64,000 nucleotides of DNA from Actinoplanes sp. L3-i22 (GCF_019704555.1 NZ_AP024745.1:2662001-2726000), one strand, 5' to 3'; positions 33,428 through 42,762 are shown, numbered from the stretch's first letter. The notes: generated from the letters alone by a model not told the origin. Made by a program: numbers and translations.

Positions 33428-33464
33428 CGGGGCATGTTGGCCCGGCGTGGGCCAACATGCCCCG
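33428..33464. repeat. 16-bp perfect hairpin
   Basis: CGGGGCATGTTGGCCC and its exact complement enclose GGCGT. It lies just before the next gene's start and belongs to the same series of leader stems. Confidence 0.7.
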
Positions 33465-33490
33465 GCTCGCACCGGAACGGACACGAGCCG

Positions 33491-33892
33491 ATGACCACCC
33501 CGCACCTGCTCCATCCCCGCGATCCGCGCCAAGCGGTCTGCGGGATAGCCGCCGACCAGGTCCTCCGATGGGAGACCGACGACCCGCCCCGCGGCCACAC
33601 CTGCGAGGAATGCCTCACTGACTACGAGGAGGCCGCCCGGCCGGACGACGCCAACCACCCGATCGGCGACGCGACCCTCATCGACACCCTCCGGCGCATC
33701 GCCGCCGACCGCCAGATACTCAAGGTCGACGGCGTCCTGATCGATGCCTGGTCCGCCAGCGTCACCGTCCTCATCTGGGATCAGCTGCGCGACGACAAAC
33801 GGCAGCGCCTCCTGACTTTGCCGTCGCACGAACTAATCCTGCGGTGCGTGTGCATCTACACCACGCTCACCGCCAGGGGAAACGCGCGATGA
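33491..33892 (+). CDS. Hypothetical protein, 133 aa
   Basis: The start is ATG at 33491 after GGACACGAGCCG, with no strong ribosome binding site. The protein contains CGIAADQVLRWETDDPPRGH and a CEECLTDYEE motif that could hold zinc. The C-terminal half is helical. Its stop overlaps the next gene in an ATGA. Function unknown. Confidence 0.55.
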   Translation: MTTPHLLHPRDPRQAVCGIAADQVLRWETDDPPRGHTCEECLTDYEEAARPDDANHPIGDATLIDTLRRIAADRQILKVDGVLIDAWSASVTVLIWDQLRDDKRQRLLTLPSHELILRCVCIYTTLTARGNAR

Positions 33893-34329
33893 CCGACCGG
33901 CAGCCGCAGTGGTTCCACTTCGGGCCGTTGGTTTTCGACATCGACGCCGCGCTGGCGCTGATCGCACACGCGCCCCGCGATACCCGTCCCCTCGACGTCA
34001 CGGCGTGGGCCACCGGGTATGGCCTCAACCGCCTCGACGACCCCGACCGCACCACGGTCAATCTCATCGGCCCCACCTCCGACAGCCTCGACCGGCTCTA
34101 CGCGATGAGCACCGACCTGACCAACCCGGTACTGCTCGGCCTGGTCCGCATCGGCGACACGCCGCCTGCCGGACTGCTGATCGACGGTGTGCACCGGCTC
34201 TACCACGCCTGGCGCAAAGGCGTGCCGCACCTGCAGGCCTATCTGCTCACCGCCGAGGAGACCCTCCACATCCAGCAAGACAGGCTCCTCGGTCCCGGCG
34301 GCACCAGCTTCATCCGGCCATTGGCCTGA
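33889..34329 (+). CDS. ParB-like (sulfiredoxin-fold) hypothetical protein
   Basis: The start is ATG at 33889 in an ATGA overlap with the previous gene. GLLIDGVHRLYHAWRKGVPH and LQAYLLTAEET match the conserved DGHHR-type core of ParB/Srx-fold proteins, but the usual Asp-Gly-His-His is DGVHR here. The N-terminal part (WFHFGPLVFDIDAALALIAH) is unrecognised. No DNA-binding helix-turn-helix follows, so it is not a full partition protein. Confidence 0.6.
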   Translation: MTDRQPQWFHFGPLVFDIDAALALIAHAPRDTRPLDVTAWATGYGLNRLDDPDRTTVNLIGPTSDSLDRLYAMSTDLTNPVLLGLVRIGDTPPAGLLIDGVHRLYHAWRKGVPHLQAYLLTAEETLHIQQDRLLGPGGTSFIRPLA

Positions 34330-34409
34330 CCCACCGCTCCATCAAGCACCTGCTGCGATCATCGGCGCTCGTCATCGCTAGCCCTCGCATCTGATCTCGA
34401 CCGCTCATG

Positions 34410-34446
34410 GTGGGCCGCCCACGTGGGCGGCCCACGCCCTTTTTGT
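34410..34446 (+). terminator. Perfect 26-bp palindrome followed by T-tract
   Basis: The palindrome spans 34410-34435 (half-site GTGGGCCGCCCAC), then GCCC and TTTTT run to 34445. It ends the transcript of the ParB-like gene and precedes the next gene's ribosome binding site. Confidence 0.8.
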
Positions 34447-34471
34447 GTTTCACGACCAGAGGAGAACAGCC

Positions 34472-34813
34472 ATGTATCGCACCCCTCGCCCCGCTTACGA
34501 CCTCGCTTGTGACGGCAATTGCCCAGCCCATCACAGCCAGCCGCGTTCGACCTACAACAATCCCCGCTGCCACTGCCTCGCCACCTGCGCCAGCCAGCCA
34601 ATGACCCTGCTCGCTCCGCAGATCGACGGCGCCCTGTTCCTCGACCGCGATGACACGCTCTGGTACGTGCCCGGTCTTCAGCCCGGTCACTGGGACTGGC
34701 GCCGCGCCGCCCCCGTACCCGCGGGCTTTCCGCTCTGCGAGGCCGGCGACCGGATTACCGATCTCCTCAGCGAAGCGAACACCGGGCTGTTCCCGTTCGC
34801 CGACCGCCTCTGA
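34472..34813 (+). CDS. Hypothetical Cys-containing protein, 113 aa
   Basis: The start is ATG at 34472 with AGAGGAG. The first 45 residues contain CDGNCPAHHS and CHCLATC, a possible zinc-binding cluster; the rest reads FLDRDDTLWYVPGLQPGHWD. No family is recognised. A terminator lies on each side, so it may be a single-gene unit. Confidence 0.55.
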   Translation: MYRTPRPAYDLACDGNCPAHHSQPRSTYNNPRCHCLATCASQPMTLLAPQIDGALFLDRDDTLWYVPGLQPGHWDWRRAAPVPAGFPLCEAGDRITDLLSEANTGLFPFADRL

Positions 34814-34833
34814 CCAACCGCACCCCTTCGCCT

Positions 34834-34870
34834 CGGCCGGCCGGCTCACGTGCGCAGCCCGGCCTTTTTG
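34834..34870 (+). terminator. Imperfect hairpin with five Ts
   Basis: GGCCGGCCGGCT and AGCCCGGCC form an imperfect stem that ends in TTTTTG at 34865-34870. It lies after the 34472 gene and before the lytic gene. Confidence 0.6.
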
Positions 34871-34892
34871 TCTTCGCGGAAAGGCATCGCCT

Positions 34893-35906
34893 ATGACTAG
34901 AGCAGTCATCGCCATCGTCGCCGTCGCCATCGTCGCCTGTCTCGGGCTGCCCATGCTGCTGATGTCCGCCGTCATGGGCGGGGGCTCCGGCCCCTGCGGC
35001 CCCGTTGCCGCCCCGGCCACCGCCGCCTCCGGGCAACCGGCGGCCGCCGGGCAGTGGGACACCGAACAACTCGCCATCGCCGCGACCATCGTCGAGGTCG
35101 GGGCCACCAAAGGTGTCGGCGCCTGGGGGCAGGCCATCGCGGTCGCGGTCGCCATGCAGGAATCCCGGCTGCGGAACCTGCCCTACCTCGGGGACGCCAA
35201 CGATCACGACTCGATCGGCGTTTTCCAGCAGCGCCCGAGCCAAGGATGGGGAACTCCCGAGCAACTGGCCGAACCCGCCTACCAGGCAGGCAAGTTCTAC
35301 GACAAGCTCAAGACGGTGCCCGGCTGGCAGACAATGCCCCTCACTGAGGCAGCCCAGGCAGTCCAGATCTCGGCGTACCCAGACGCATACGCGAAGTGGA
35401 CCACCGACGCGATGCGCATCGTCGAGCAGTACGGCACCGAGGAGATCGCGCTCGACTGCTCGACCCTGGCGTTCGGCAGCGCCGAACCGGCGCCCCGCAA
35501 CCCGGACGGCTCCTGGCCCGAAGAGACCTGCTCCATCATCCCCGACCCGACGACCGGCACTGGCTGCGTGACCCCGCGCCTGCTCCACCTCGTCCAGCAG
35601 GCCAGCGCCGCCGGCTTTCCGAAACCCGGGTGCTTCCGCGTCGATGACCACGGCGAACACCCACGAGGCCGCGCCTGCGACTGGATGATGACCTCCGGTG
35701 GCGAAGCCACCGGCGCGCAGAGAGCCCGAGGCGACGCGATGGCAGCATGGGCCGTCGCCAACGCGACCCGCCTCGGCATCATTTACGTCATCTGGTTCCG
35801 CCTGATCTGGACCCCAGAGCAGGGCTGGCACGCCTACAACAACCCATACGGCGGAAACGACCCCTCCGGCTGGCATACCAACCACGTACATATAAGCGTG
35901 TTCTGA
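34893..35906 (+). CDS. VirB1-like cell-wall hydrolase (lytic transglycosylase type)
   Basis: The start is ATG at 34893. A membrane helix at residues 4-30 (RAVIAIVAVAIVACLGLPML) may act as anchor or signal. The transglycosylase-like region reads GQAIAVAVAMQESRLRNLPY, with the E of QES as probable catalytic acid, then DSIGVFQQRPSQGWG. A C-terminal domain (DWMMTSGG..., NATRLGIIYVIWFRLIW, TNHVHISVF) matches a domain often found after muramidases in actinobacterial conjugation loci. It probably opens the peptidoglycan for the transfer channel. The intact gene ends the transfer module. Confidence 0.85.
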   Translation: MTRAVIAIVAVAIVACLGLPMLLMSAVMGGGSGPCGPVAAPATAASGQPAAAGQWDTEQLAIAATIVEVGATKGVGAWGQAIAVAVAMQESRLRNLPYLGDANDHDSIGVFQQRPSQGWGTPEQLAEPAYQAGKFYDKLKTVPGWQTMPLTEAAQAVQISAYPDAYAKWTTDAMRIVEQYGTEEIALDCSTLAFGSAEPAPRNPDGSWPEETCSIIPDPTTGTGCVTPRLLHLVQQASAAGFPKPGCFRVDDHGEHPRGRACDWMMTSGGEATGAQRARGDAMAAWAVANATRLGIIYVIWFRLIWTPEQGWHAYNNPYGGNDPSGWHTNHVHISVF

Positions 35907-36032
35907 ACCAGCAACAGTTCACAGTCTTTGACTTACCGAGAAGCGGACGGCCTGATAGATGTCATAATGATATATACAAGGTCACTATCCGGTCTTGACG
36001 TAACCGTGCGTGCGAGGGGCGAGTGAGCGGGA

Positions 36033-37088
36033 TTACGCCTTCTTCTTTTTGTTTCTGCTGGCGTACTCATCGCGAGCCTTGGTGATCTGCATTGGCGTAA
36101 GATTGTCCAAATACTTGATCATCTCGGACGACCACTTGACCAGTGAGACGTTGTCATCCTTCCAGCAGTATCGAGGATTTTCTTTAAGCTTATGGGAGTG
36201 CACCACGGCGTCAAACTCGTAGGCCGACAGTTTCGCTGCCAGCTTCGGCAGCACGTCCTTCCTTCGGAAAGGATGCGATGCATTCGGGTCGACTCGGCGA
36301 TGAACGATAAAAGCATCGGCGCGATCCTCGGAGGTGACTCCAGCGACAATATCGGCTTTGTCAATCTTTTTGACCGAGTTTAGGGAAACATCGAATACCG
36401 TACAGAGGCGCCCCGTATCTACACCGCTTGCGCCAAGCTCGTCCGTCTTCTCCTGCATAAACGTGAGGAAGTCCTGGACCGCGCGGGTCTGGTCCGATGC
36501 CGTGCCCTTTCCCCTCATGAATTTCACCGGATCAACCGCCCCCGACATGCCCAATGGCATAATGCGCCAACCCATCTCGTCGCCAATATCGCGACCGAAC
36601 ACGGCTTCAGCGACGTCACGAAAGTTGATGATTGAGGTCTGCGACAGAGAGTAGATGACGGCACCAAAAGATCGGTTGTTATAGAAGTGGATCGCCTGAT
36701 CTCGGTACACGGAGATCAGTTCGATATTTGCATCAACGGCACCGAAGGGAATCTTCTTGGGCCACAGGGGGGTGTGCGCAGCCCTCCAGAAGGCATCACG
36801 GCAGGTCAGAGTTCGATACGGCTCCCCGCGCTTCTTGGGGTAGTAAATGCGACCACCACTCTTGGAGACGATCGCCTTCAGTAGAAGTTCCCAAGAGTTG
36901 ATCAGCAGAATGACGAACACTTCGTCACGGTAGGCGAAGCGCGGTTTATTGTAGATCTCAATCGCACCCAGCATTGCCGACATGGCGTTGCCGAGTAGTC
37001 GACGCCACGAGCCTCGAACGTTCACGACGTAGAAGCCTAGCCGAGGGGCAGATTGTCGGCGTGCCGATTTACGGGCAGGATGCCTCAA
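36033..37088 (-). CDS. DUF3644-family protein
   Basis: A 351-residue protein. SAMLGAIEIYNKPRFAYRDE and VFVILLINSWELLLKAIVSK are the family signature, followed by RDQAIHFYNN. The domain recurs on mobile elements and genomic islands; its function is unknown, though a defence role has been suggested for some relatives by location (inference). The likely start is ATG at 37088; the ORF could begin later (GTG 37025). GC content is below the transfer module, suggesting separate acquisition. Confidence 0.75.
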   Translation of the reverse strand: MRHPARKSARRQSAPRLGFYVVNVRGSWRRLLGNAMSAMLGAIEIYNKPRFAYRDEVFVILLINSWELLLKAIVSKSGGRIYYPKKRGEPYRTLTCRDAFWRAAHTPLWPKKIPFGAVDANIELISVYRDQAIHFYNNRSFGAVIYSLSQTSIINFRDVAEAVFGRDIGDEMGWRIMPLGMSGAVDPVKFMRGKGTASDQTRAVQDFLTFMQEKTDELGASGVDTGRLCTVFDVSLNSVKKIDKADIVAGVTSEDRADAFIVHRRVDPNASHPFRRKDVLPKLAAKLSAYEFDAVVHSHKLKENPRYCWKDDNVSLVKWSSEMIKYLDNLTPMQITKARDEYASRNKKKKA

Positions 37089-37678
37089 CGGGGCGGAGTC
37101 GAAGATTGTCTATGGCCGGCGTGTGTGGTGACGACATTGGCACCCAGGCGTGCCTGCCTGCGGTGACGGCGCGTTGAGCGGCAGGTGGAGGTCAGCAGGG
37201 AGTCGGGCACCAAGCGGCTGAGGTCCAGCCGGGCCACCACGGGAACGACCTCTTGACCGCATCACCGGCGTGAAACGCAAAGTTGACTGTAGCCGGCGCA
37301 GACGCCTGCTGCGGCAACATCTATCACCGTGGCCCTCGGTGGCTCAGACGGCTGTTCGCAGGCCCTACCGAGGGCGAGAGCGCGAAGGCCGACGGCCAGT
37401 GGAGCCGACCCATTCACGCCATTGGAATATCCGCACTGACCCGGTAAACCGGCAACAATTAACACGCACCTATTTGGCGATTACGGTGCACTTGATCAAG
37501 TGTCTGGTCCACTGGCGTTCGCCCGTCAGAATTCAGACTTTGTATACCCGGAATATTGGCATCAAATTGTGTCCCGCCAGACCGGGATCTAACGCGATCG
37601 AACCTGATGTGATCCACCCACGCGACTACAGCAACGTTGCAGCTCGTCGACGGCCGCTGATTTCGGGACTGGGCGCTT
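37089..37678. other. 590 bp without a recognisable gene, includes repeat copy A
   Basis: No frame shows a ribosome binding site and coding signature together. A 45-bp repeat at 37404-37448 recurs at 39593. Several short minus-strand frames end in sequence shared with the second repeat copy and are probably spurious. Confidence 0.4.
37404..37448 (+). repeat. 45-bp direct repeat, copy A
   Basis: Shares 35 of 45 bases with 39593-39637, including CCGACCCATTCAC and TTGGAATAT. It flanks the DUF2335/TPR pair on the left. Confidence 0.65.
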
Positions 37679-38035
37679 CTAAGTCCGTTCTGTCGTATCT
37701 GTGTCCGGCGCGGTATCTGTGTACTTGGCCGTCTCCGCTCGTTGGCGAGTAATGAAGATTGTGGCGAGGGCAACCAAGTCGACCGTGCCTAGAATAGTAC
37801 CGCTGATCTCGTGGTTCTGAGATATAAGCCAACCAGAGGTTATAAGGAACGCCAGCGAGAGAAGGAACGCGCTGACGATCCCTGCCCAAGCCAGGTACGC
37901 CTCCTGGCGGTCGAGCCACATTATGTGAGCCTCTTGCGGGCTGATGTGGGCAGCATTTGCGGACGCAGGTTGTGCACGCCGGCTGATCCCTTTTTGTGAC
38001 GGTCTGCTCTCTGCCGCATCCGAGGTTTTGGTCAT
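37679..38035 (-). CDS. DUF2335-like two-helix membrane protein
   Basis: A 118-residue protein. A polar N-terminus with EAHIMWLDRQEAYLAW leads into AGIVSAFLLSLAFLITSGWL and a second helix TILGTVDLVALATIFITRQ. This matches the small DUF2335 membrane family. The ATG overlaps the stop of the upstream TPR gene (ATGA). Such small membrane partners are sometimes membrane effectors of defence modules, but nothing here proves it. Confidence 0.65.
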   Translation of the reverse strand: MTKTSDAAESRPSQKGISRRAQPASANAAHISPQEAHIMWLDRQEAYLAWAGIVSAFLLSLAFLITSGWLISQNHEISGTILGTVDLVALATIFITRQRAETAKYTDTAPDTDTTERT

Positions 38036-39405
38036 GAGAACCGCCTGCGCTCAGGGTGTGCAGGGAGTCGATGTGCCCGGAAGCGTATGTTCTGAGATCT
38101 TCGCTGCAGGTCTTCCACGGTGGAGCTCCGGCGCAGGCGAAAGGCGGTCGCGGAAAGGTCGAGCGTTCGCGCAGCCCCGCCAAGAATGCCCCACAGCACC
38201 CCGCGATACCTTGCTCTCTCGACCTTGCGTAGCGATTCGGCGTTGTTCTCGAAGACATCCGCCAGCGGCGTCGGCCGGTTCGGTTCAACCAGCTCTTCTT
38301 CACTTGTGCGGCGGGACCGGAGGGCCAGTGCGCGGGTAAGCAGCGTGTCGGCGAAACGGCGCTGGTCCGCAGTCAGGAGCGGGGCAGCGGCATAGAGATC
38401 TGTAATGATTGAGTCGATGTCGACCGTCCGGTCCTCGCTGATCGACACATAATCAAGCCACACGGTCGCCCGGATCCACTGGGCTTCGGCCCGGAGGTCG
38501 GGTGGGCTGACCGGGTGTGCGATTAGGTGGCCGGCCGCGGCCACTGTCGCCTTGAGGTCGCCTGGGTCGTGACGCTCATTGAAGCGGCGGTGGTGGGTTG
38601 CCGCCACGAGGTAGTGGAAATTCGGCTGGATCGTCGAGGGCAGACCGGCCGCGTCGACCGTGGCTAGTGCCGCGATGGCGGCATCCAGTTCCTCGACCGT
38701 CGGCGCGGCGGCGGAGTTGACGGTCGCGTCGGCGTATGAAAGTGCCAGCAGTGGATATCCCGATTCCTCACCCCAGGCGGTGCGCAGGATCTCGAGAGCC
38801 CGCCGATGGTGGTGCGCGTCTCCCCCGGCTCGGAACCGCTCCTCATAGAGGGAGCCGAGCCGCAACCACAGTGACGACCGTTCCGGCCAACCGGCCTGGG
38901 TTGCGGCCTGGAGGGCCTGCTCGGCCGCAGCGAAGTCGGCGGGCCGGTGGTACTTGATGTAACGGCCGATGAGCCGGTCGCCGAGGCTAACAACGGCAGC
39001 AGCCCATTCCGGCGATCCCGACGGGAGGCGCCGGGTCGCCTCGGTCATGATGTCGACGGCGCTATCGAGGTCGCCCGGCGCGTCCCGCAGCTGCAGCGCC
39101 TCGGCGACGAGATTGCGCACATTGATCTCCAGGCTGGGGTCGCTTCCCTTTATTCGCCGCAGCCGATCCAGGGCCTGTTGGCCGGCTGCCAGTGCCTGAT
39201 CCAGGTCGTCGGGCGCGGAAGTACGCCCCGGGATTAGCGTGGACTGGATGTGCCGGAGAAAATGTAGCCACGCTCGGACAAAGAGTGCCGCCGCCTCGCC
39301 CTCGCCCTCGTCGAGCGGTGTCAGGTGCTCGATGGCCTCATCGATCACCGCGGGTGGCGTGTCCCGGCCAAGGTTTTCGAGGTTCCTGCCCCAGTCGTAG
39401 TCCAC
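38032..39405 (-). CDS. TPR-like repeat protein
   Basis: A 457-residue helical protein with repeated helix-pair motifs: DDLDQALAAGQQALDRLRRI, GDLDSAVDIMTEATRRLPSG, ADFAAAEQALQAATQAGWPE and later units. It resembles the TPR regions of actinobacterial CHAT-associated or signalling proteins but has no protease, kinase or nuclease domain. Its stop overlaps the DUF2335 start, so the two genes form a unit. The pair is enclosed by 45-bp repeats. A toxin or defence function is possible but inferred only from architecture. Confidence 0.65.
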   Translation of the reverse strand: MDYDWGRNLENLGRDTPPAVIDEAIEHLTPLDEGEGEAAALFVRAWLHFLRHIQSTLIPGRTSAPDDLDQALAAGQQALDRLRRIKGSDPSLEINVRNLVAEALQLRDAPGDLDSAVDIMTEATRRLPSGSPEWAAAVVSLGDRLIGRYIKYHRPADFAAAEQALQAATQAGWPERSSLWLRLGSLYEERFRAGGDAHHHRRALEILRTAWGEESGYPLLALSYADATVNSAAAPTVEELDAAIAALATVDAAGLPSTIQPNFHYLVAATHHRRFNERHDPGDLKATVAAAGHLIAHPVSPPDLRAEAQWIRATVWLDYVSISEDRTVDIDSIITDLYAAAPLLTADQRRFADTLLTRALALRSRRTSEEELVEPNRPTPLADVFENNAESLRKVERARYRGVLWGILGGAARTLDLSATAFRLRRSSTVEDLQRRSQNIRFRAHRLPAHPERRRFS

Positions 39406-39592
39406 GTTAACCCTGGCACAACCCTGGTTGATGTCTCATCCTCACGCTCCGATCGAGGCTTCACCCGTCAGCGACAATTCCCGTTCAGCGTGGCAGTCGA
39501 ACATTCTAACGCGGCCAACCTCCAGGCCGCGGCTACAGACAGCTCGCTTACGACTACCAGAAGTCTGATCTGACGAGCCGTCGGCCGCCCGG

Positions 39593-39637
39593 CCCGACCC
39601 ATTCACAGCGTTGGAATATTTACACTTCCCCGGCAAA
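39593..39637 (+). repeat. 45-bp direct repeat, copy B
   Basis: Same-orientation partner of 37404-37448, 10 mismatches. It flanks the DUF2335/TPR unit on its 5' side. The remainder of 39406-39825 holds no recognisable gene. Confidence 0.65.
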
Positions 39638-39825
39638 AGGACTGAGCCGTAGGTGATGGCCCGTCTGGTTCTGCTTGTGAGTTCTCACGAACATTCGGGC
39701 GGGGCGGGCCGACGAGGCGGCAGACTGCCCGGTCAGCGGCAGCGGGACGCGACGAGCCGGCAACGGCTTCGACCGCCCCGGTCCCCAGCGGTCGACCGCA
39801 GATGCACGCGGCGTTCCGGTGACGG

Positions 39826-42693
39826 TCATTTGTCATCCAGGCTAGTGCGCAGTTTGTGGGACAGCTCGATCGTGTCCTCGCGGGGCTCGGCGTCGAGGTC
39901 GGCGAGGGCCTTGGTGAGGGCGCGCAACAGAGTGCGGATGCCGTCAGCGTCGCGGAGCGCGTGGCGGGCGTGCATTGCTTTGGTGTAGAGCGCCTCGTTG
40001 TAGCGGTCCAGGCCGATGGCCTTGTCGAGCAGCTCGGACGCGGCTTGCGGGTCGCCGTCGATCAGGTCGTCGGCCAGCAGCAGGTGAGCTTCGGTGCCCC
40101 AGCGGCGTACGGTCTCGCGGTGGGGTTGGATCCATTCGTAGTCTTGGCCTTCGGCGAGCGGTGCAGAGGATAGATGGCAGGCGGCGGATAGTAGTTGCCG
40201 GCGGCGCGGCTCGGTGGCGATGGTGGCTTTGCGCATGAGGTCACGCAGGGTCCACACGTCTACGTCGACGGTTGCTGGATCGAGCCGATATCGTCCGGCC
40301 GATTTGACGACGTAGGCGTTCTTCGTCTCCGCGGCGCCGGCGCGGCCGAGGACGTGTCGCAGGTTCGAGGCGTTGGTGTGAACGCGCTGGTCGGCCTGGC
40401 TGACGCGGGCGTCGGGTTCGAGGTACTCGCCGATCTCGCGTGTGCTGGCGCCGTCGGGGTGGACGGCGAGGTAAACGGCCAGTTCGAGGGCTTTGGCTCG
40501 GAGTGGCCGGCCTTCGGCGGTGATGTCTTCGATGTGGGGTGGGCCGAGTATCCGCAGTCGTGCCCGGCCCTCAGCGGGCGATGCCACCCGGTCGGCGCGA
40601 GCAATGGCTTCGGCAGTCTCGGTGTGCTCAGTGGTTTCGGTGCGGCTGGTGTGCAGCGGCACGACGGTGACCAGGTTCGCCGGGGTGGCGATGACGGGCA
40701 GTTCGCCGGTCTGGGCTTCGCGCAGCGTGGTCAGGATTTGGATCGTCGGGTCCGGCTCAAGGACGGGCACCCGTGCCGGTACCGGTTCGACGGGCTGCCC
40801 GGAGACGAGCGTGGTGTGCCCGTCGTCGGTGATCTCGACGGTGGCGCCGTGAACCCATTCGCCGAGCAGCAGCGCCGACACCTGCAGCCCTTCGCCCAAG
40901 GCGAGGGCGACCTTGGCGCGCATTCGGGCACCGGCGGTCGGGGCCTTGGCGATGAGCACGACTGGCGGCAGCGCCTCCTCATCGGGTGCGGTACGCCGTA
41001 GTTCGTCGAGGTCGCTGAGGGCGTGCTCGTCGAGGATGCGGCTGCGGTGCAGCAGCCGGGCCTCGATTGCGGTGAGAGCGTCGTCGATCGTGTCGGCCAC
41101 GTGCAGTCGCGGCCAGGGGCCGAGCTCTATCCCGTCCGGGCCGAGCAGATTAAGCAGCGTGGCGGCGTCGACGATGACCTCGGCCCGGATGTCGGGGTGG
41201 TGCGGGTCGCCGGAAGCCAGCACGCTGATGAGGGCGGCGCGGGCGGCTGCGGGTGCACCGGGGCCGACGAGGCCGGTGCCGCCGGGCGGGAGCGGCGCAA
41301 GGTCGGGCAGTCCCGGCGGGTCGGTGACGGGCGGCGTGCGCTCAGGGTTACGGTGCAGCTCACGGCTCAGTGTGGCCACCGGCCGGGGAAGCTCGGTTGG
41401 CGGGTCGCTATCGGGTTCGCCGGTGAAGCGGCGGCGGCGTTGCCGCCAGACCAGCAGCGAGGCGGAGCTGATCGCAGAGGCTAGCATCCACGAGACCCAG
41501 TTCCACGGCGAGAGTTGCACGCCGTGGACGTCGCTCGTTGCGGCCGGCGGTGCGGCCTCCGACGACGGCGGGGCCGCCGCTGATGAGGCCGCCTCGCCGG
41601 AGCGGGGCCCGGGCGCCGTAGAAGCCGTAGCGGACGGGCCCGGTGTCGAGGTCGCTGACGGGGCCGGTACCGCGGCGGTCGCCGACTTGCTCGGCGCGGC
41701 AGAGGCCGAATTGCCGGGGCCGGCTCCCGGGGCGTGGTTGACCGCGCTCGGCGCGGAGGTCGGTGATCCGGAGGTCGAGCCGGTGGACGGTGACGGCGTC
41801 GTTGCCGGGGCGCTCGCAGCCGGTTCCGTGCTGCTAGGCGTGGCTGGTGCGGTCGTTGGCGGCGGCTTCACGGATGGTCGATGGGTCGTTGACCGCGGTT
41901 TTGTGGCTTCCGGTTGGCGGGCGTCGGAGGGCAATCTCATTTTCCAGCCGGGGTAGATGAGGTCGCAGTCGGTGAGTTTCGCCCCGTCGGCCTGATGCCG
42001 ATGCTTATTGAGATGGCAGATCTCGGGCCAGCGATCCGGGTCTCCTAGCCACTGCCGGGAGATCTTGGACAGGGTGTCTCCCCGCTTCACCTGGTACTCG
42101 TAGCTGACGTCACCGACCAGGACCGTTACCGTTCCTCCTTGCCGCAAGCTGCTTCCACCCGGCTGCTCAGTACCGGACACGGCTGCGCCCGCCGCTGGAA
42201 GGTGTCCGGGTTGGGCGCTGCTGTGGGGAGTCGTGACGAACGCGACCACAGCGGTGCCTGCCAAGCCGAATAGCAGTCGGTGTAGCGGAGCAGGCAGTCG
42301 CCACCGCGGGAAGCGACGTCCGGCGACCACCGTGAGAAGGCTGCCGAACAGCAGGATCATCAGAATTGCCCAGAGCAGCCACAGTCCAGCACCGGCCGCT
42401 GCGGCGGCGACTTCCGAAGTGCTCTCCGACCGTTGGCTTCCGAAGAATCCGGCCAGAGTGTCCCGTGACGGCATCAGGTCCGCCGGGCTGCCGAAGACGA
42501 GCACCAGCAACACCGGCGGCACCAGAGTTAGCGCAAGCACGCCCAGCAATGCACGCAGGACCGTAGCGACGCGCCGGCCACCCCGCTTCGCGGCATTCTG
42601 CCGAGGCGCTGCCGGAGTCCACACCGTGGGTTGCCGAGCAATTATGGCTGCTTTGCGCTGTACCGGGTCGAGCCGTTCGCCGTCGTCACTCAT
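39826..42693 (-). CDS. Membrane LysM-BTAD transcriptional regulator-like protein
   Basis: The start chosen is ATG at 42693 (MSDDGERLDPVQRK). Two N-terminal membrane segments (LLGVLALTLVPPVLLVLVFG and LWLLWAILMILLFGSLLTVV) precede a third near residue 165. A LysM domain follows (YEYQVKRGDTLSKISRQWLG), then a Pro/Ser/Thr/Ala-rich linker, another membrane segment, and a cytoplasmic C-terminal winged helix (LRILGPPHIEDITAEGRPLR) fused to a BTAD helical domain. BTAD domains activate transcription in SARP/AfsR proteins. The architecture suggests wall sensing coupled to gene control. Divergent from the Hsp70-like gene. Confidence 0.8.
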   Translation of the reverse strand: MSDDGERLDPVQRKAAIIARQPTVWTPAAPRQNAAKRGGRRVATVLRALLGVLALTLVPPVLLVLVFGSPADLMPSRDTLAGFFGSQRSESTSEVAAAAAGAGLWLLWAILMILLFGSLLTVVAGRRFPRWRLPAPLHRLLFGLAGTAVVAFVTTPHSSAQPGHLPAAGAAVSGTEQPGGSSLRQGGTVTVLVGDVSYEYQVKRGDTLSKISRQWLGDPDRWPEICHLNKHRHQADGAKLTDCDLIYPGWKMRLPSDARQPEATKPRSTTHRPSVKPPPTTAPATPSSTEPAASAPATTPSPSTGSTSGSPTSAPSAVNHAPGAGPGNSASAAPSKSATAAVPAPSATSTPGPSATASTAPGPRSGEAASSAAAPPSSEAAPPAATSDVHGVQLSPWNWVSWMLASAISSASLLVWRQRRRRFTGEPDSDPPTELPRPVATLSRELHRNPERTPPVTDPPGLPDLAPLPPGGTGLVGPGAPAAARAALISVLASGDPHHPDIRAEVIVDAATLLNLLGPDGIELGPWPRLHVADTIDDALTAIEARLLHRSRILDEHALSDLDELRRTAPDEEALPPVVLIAKAPTAGARMRAKVALALGEGLQVSALLLGEWVHGATVEITDDGHTTLVSGQPVEPVPARVPVLEPDPTIQILTTLREAQTGELPVIATPANLVTVVPLHTSRTETTEHTETAEAIARADRVASPAEGRARLRILGPPHIEDITAEGRPLRAKALELAVYLAVHPDGASTREIGEYLEPDARVSQADQRVHTNASNLRHVLGRAGAAETKNAYVVKSAGRYRLDPATVDVDVWTLRDLMRKATIATEPRRRQLLSAACHLSSAPLAEGQDYEWIQPHRETVRRWGTEAHLLLADDLIDGDPQAASELLDKAIGLDRYNEALYTKAMHARHALRDADGIRTLLRALTKALADLDAEPREDTIELSHKLRTSLDDK

Positions 42694-42762
42694 AGCCCGC
42701 CCTAAAGATCTCACCGAGCATCGATCTCTACCGGTCCGGTAAGGGCCACGGCCATAACTTTT

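Noticed and set aside
37262..39636. Short minus-strand frames at 37262-37465 and 39442-39636 with a shared YSNGVNGS-like segment
   Set aside because: The similarity comes from the 45-bp repeats, and neither frame has a ribosome binding site.
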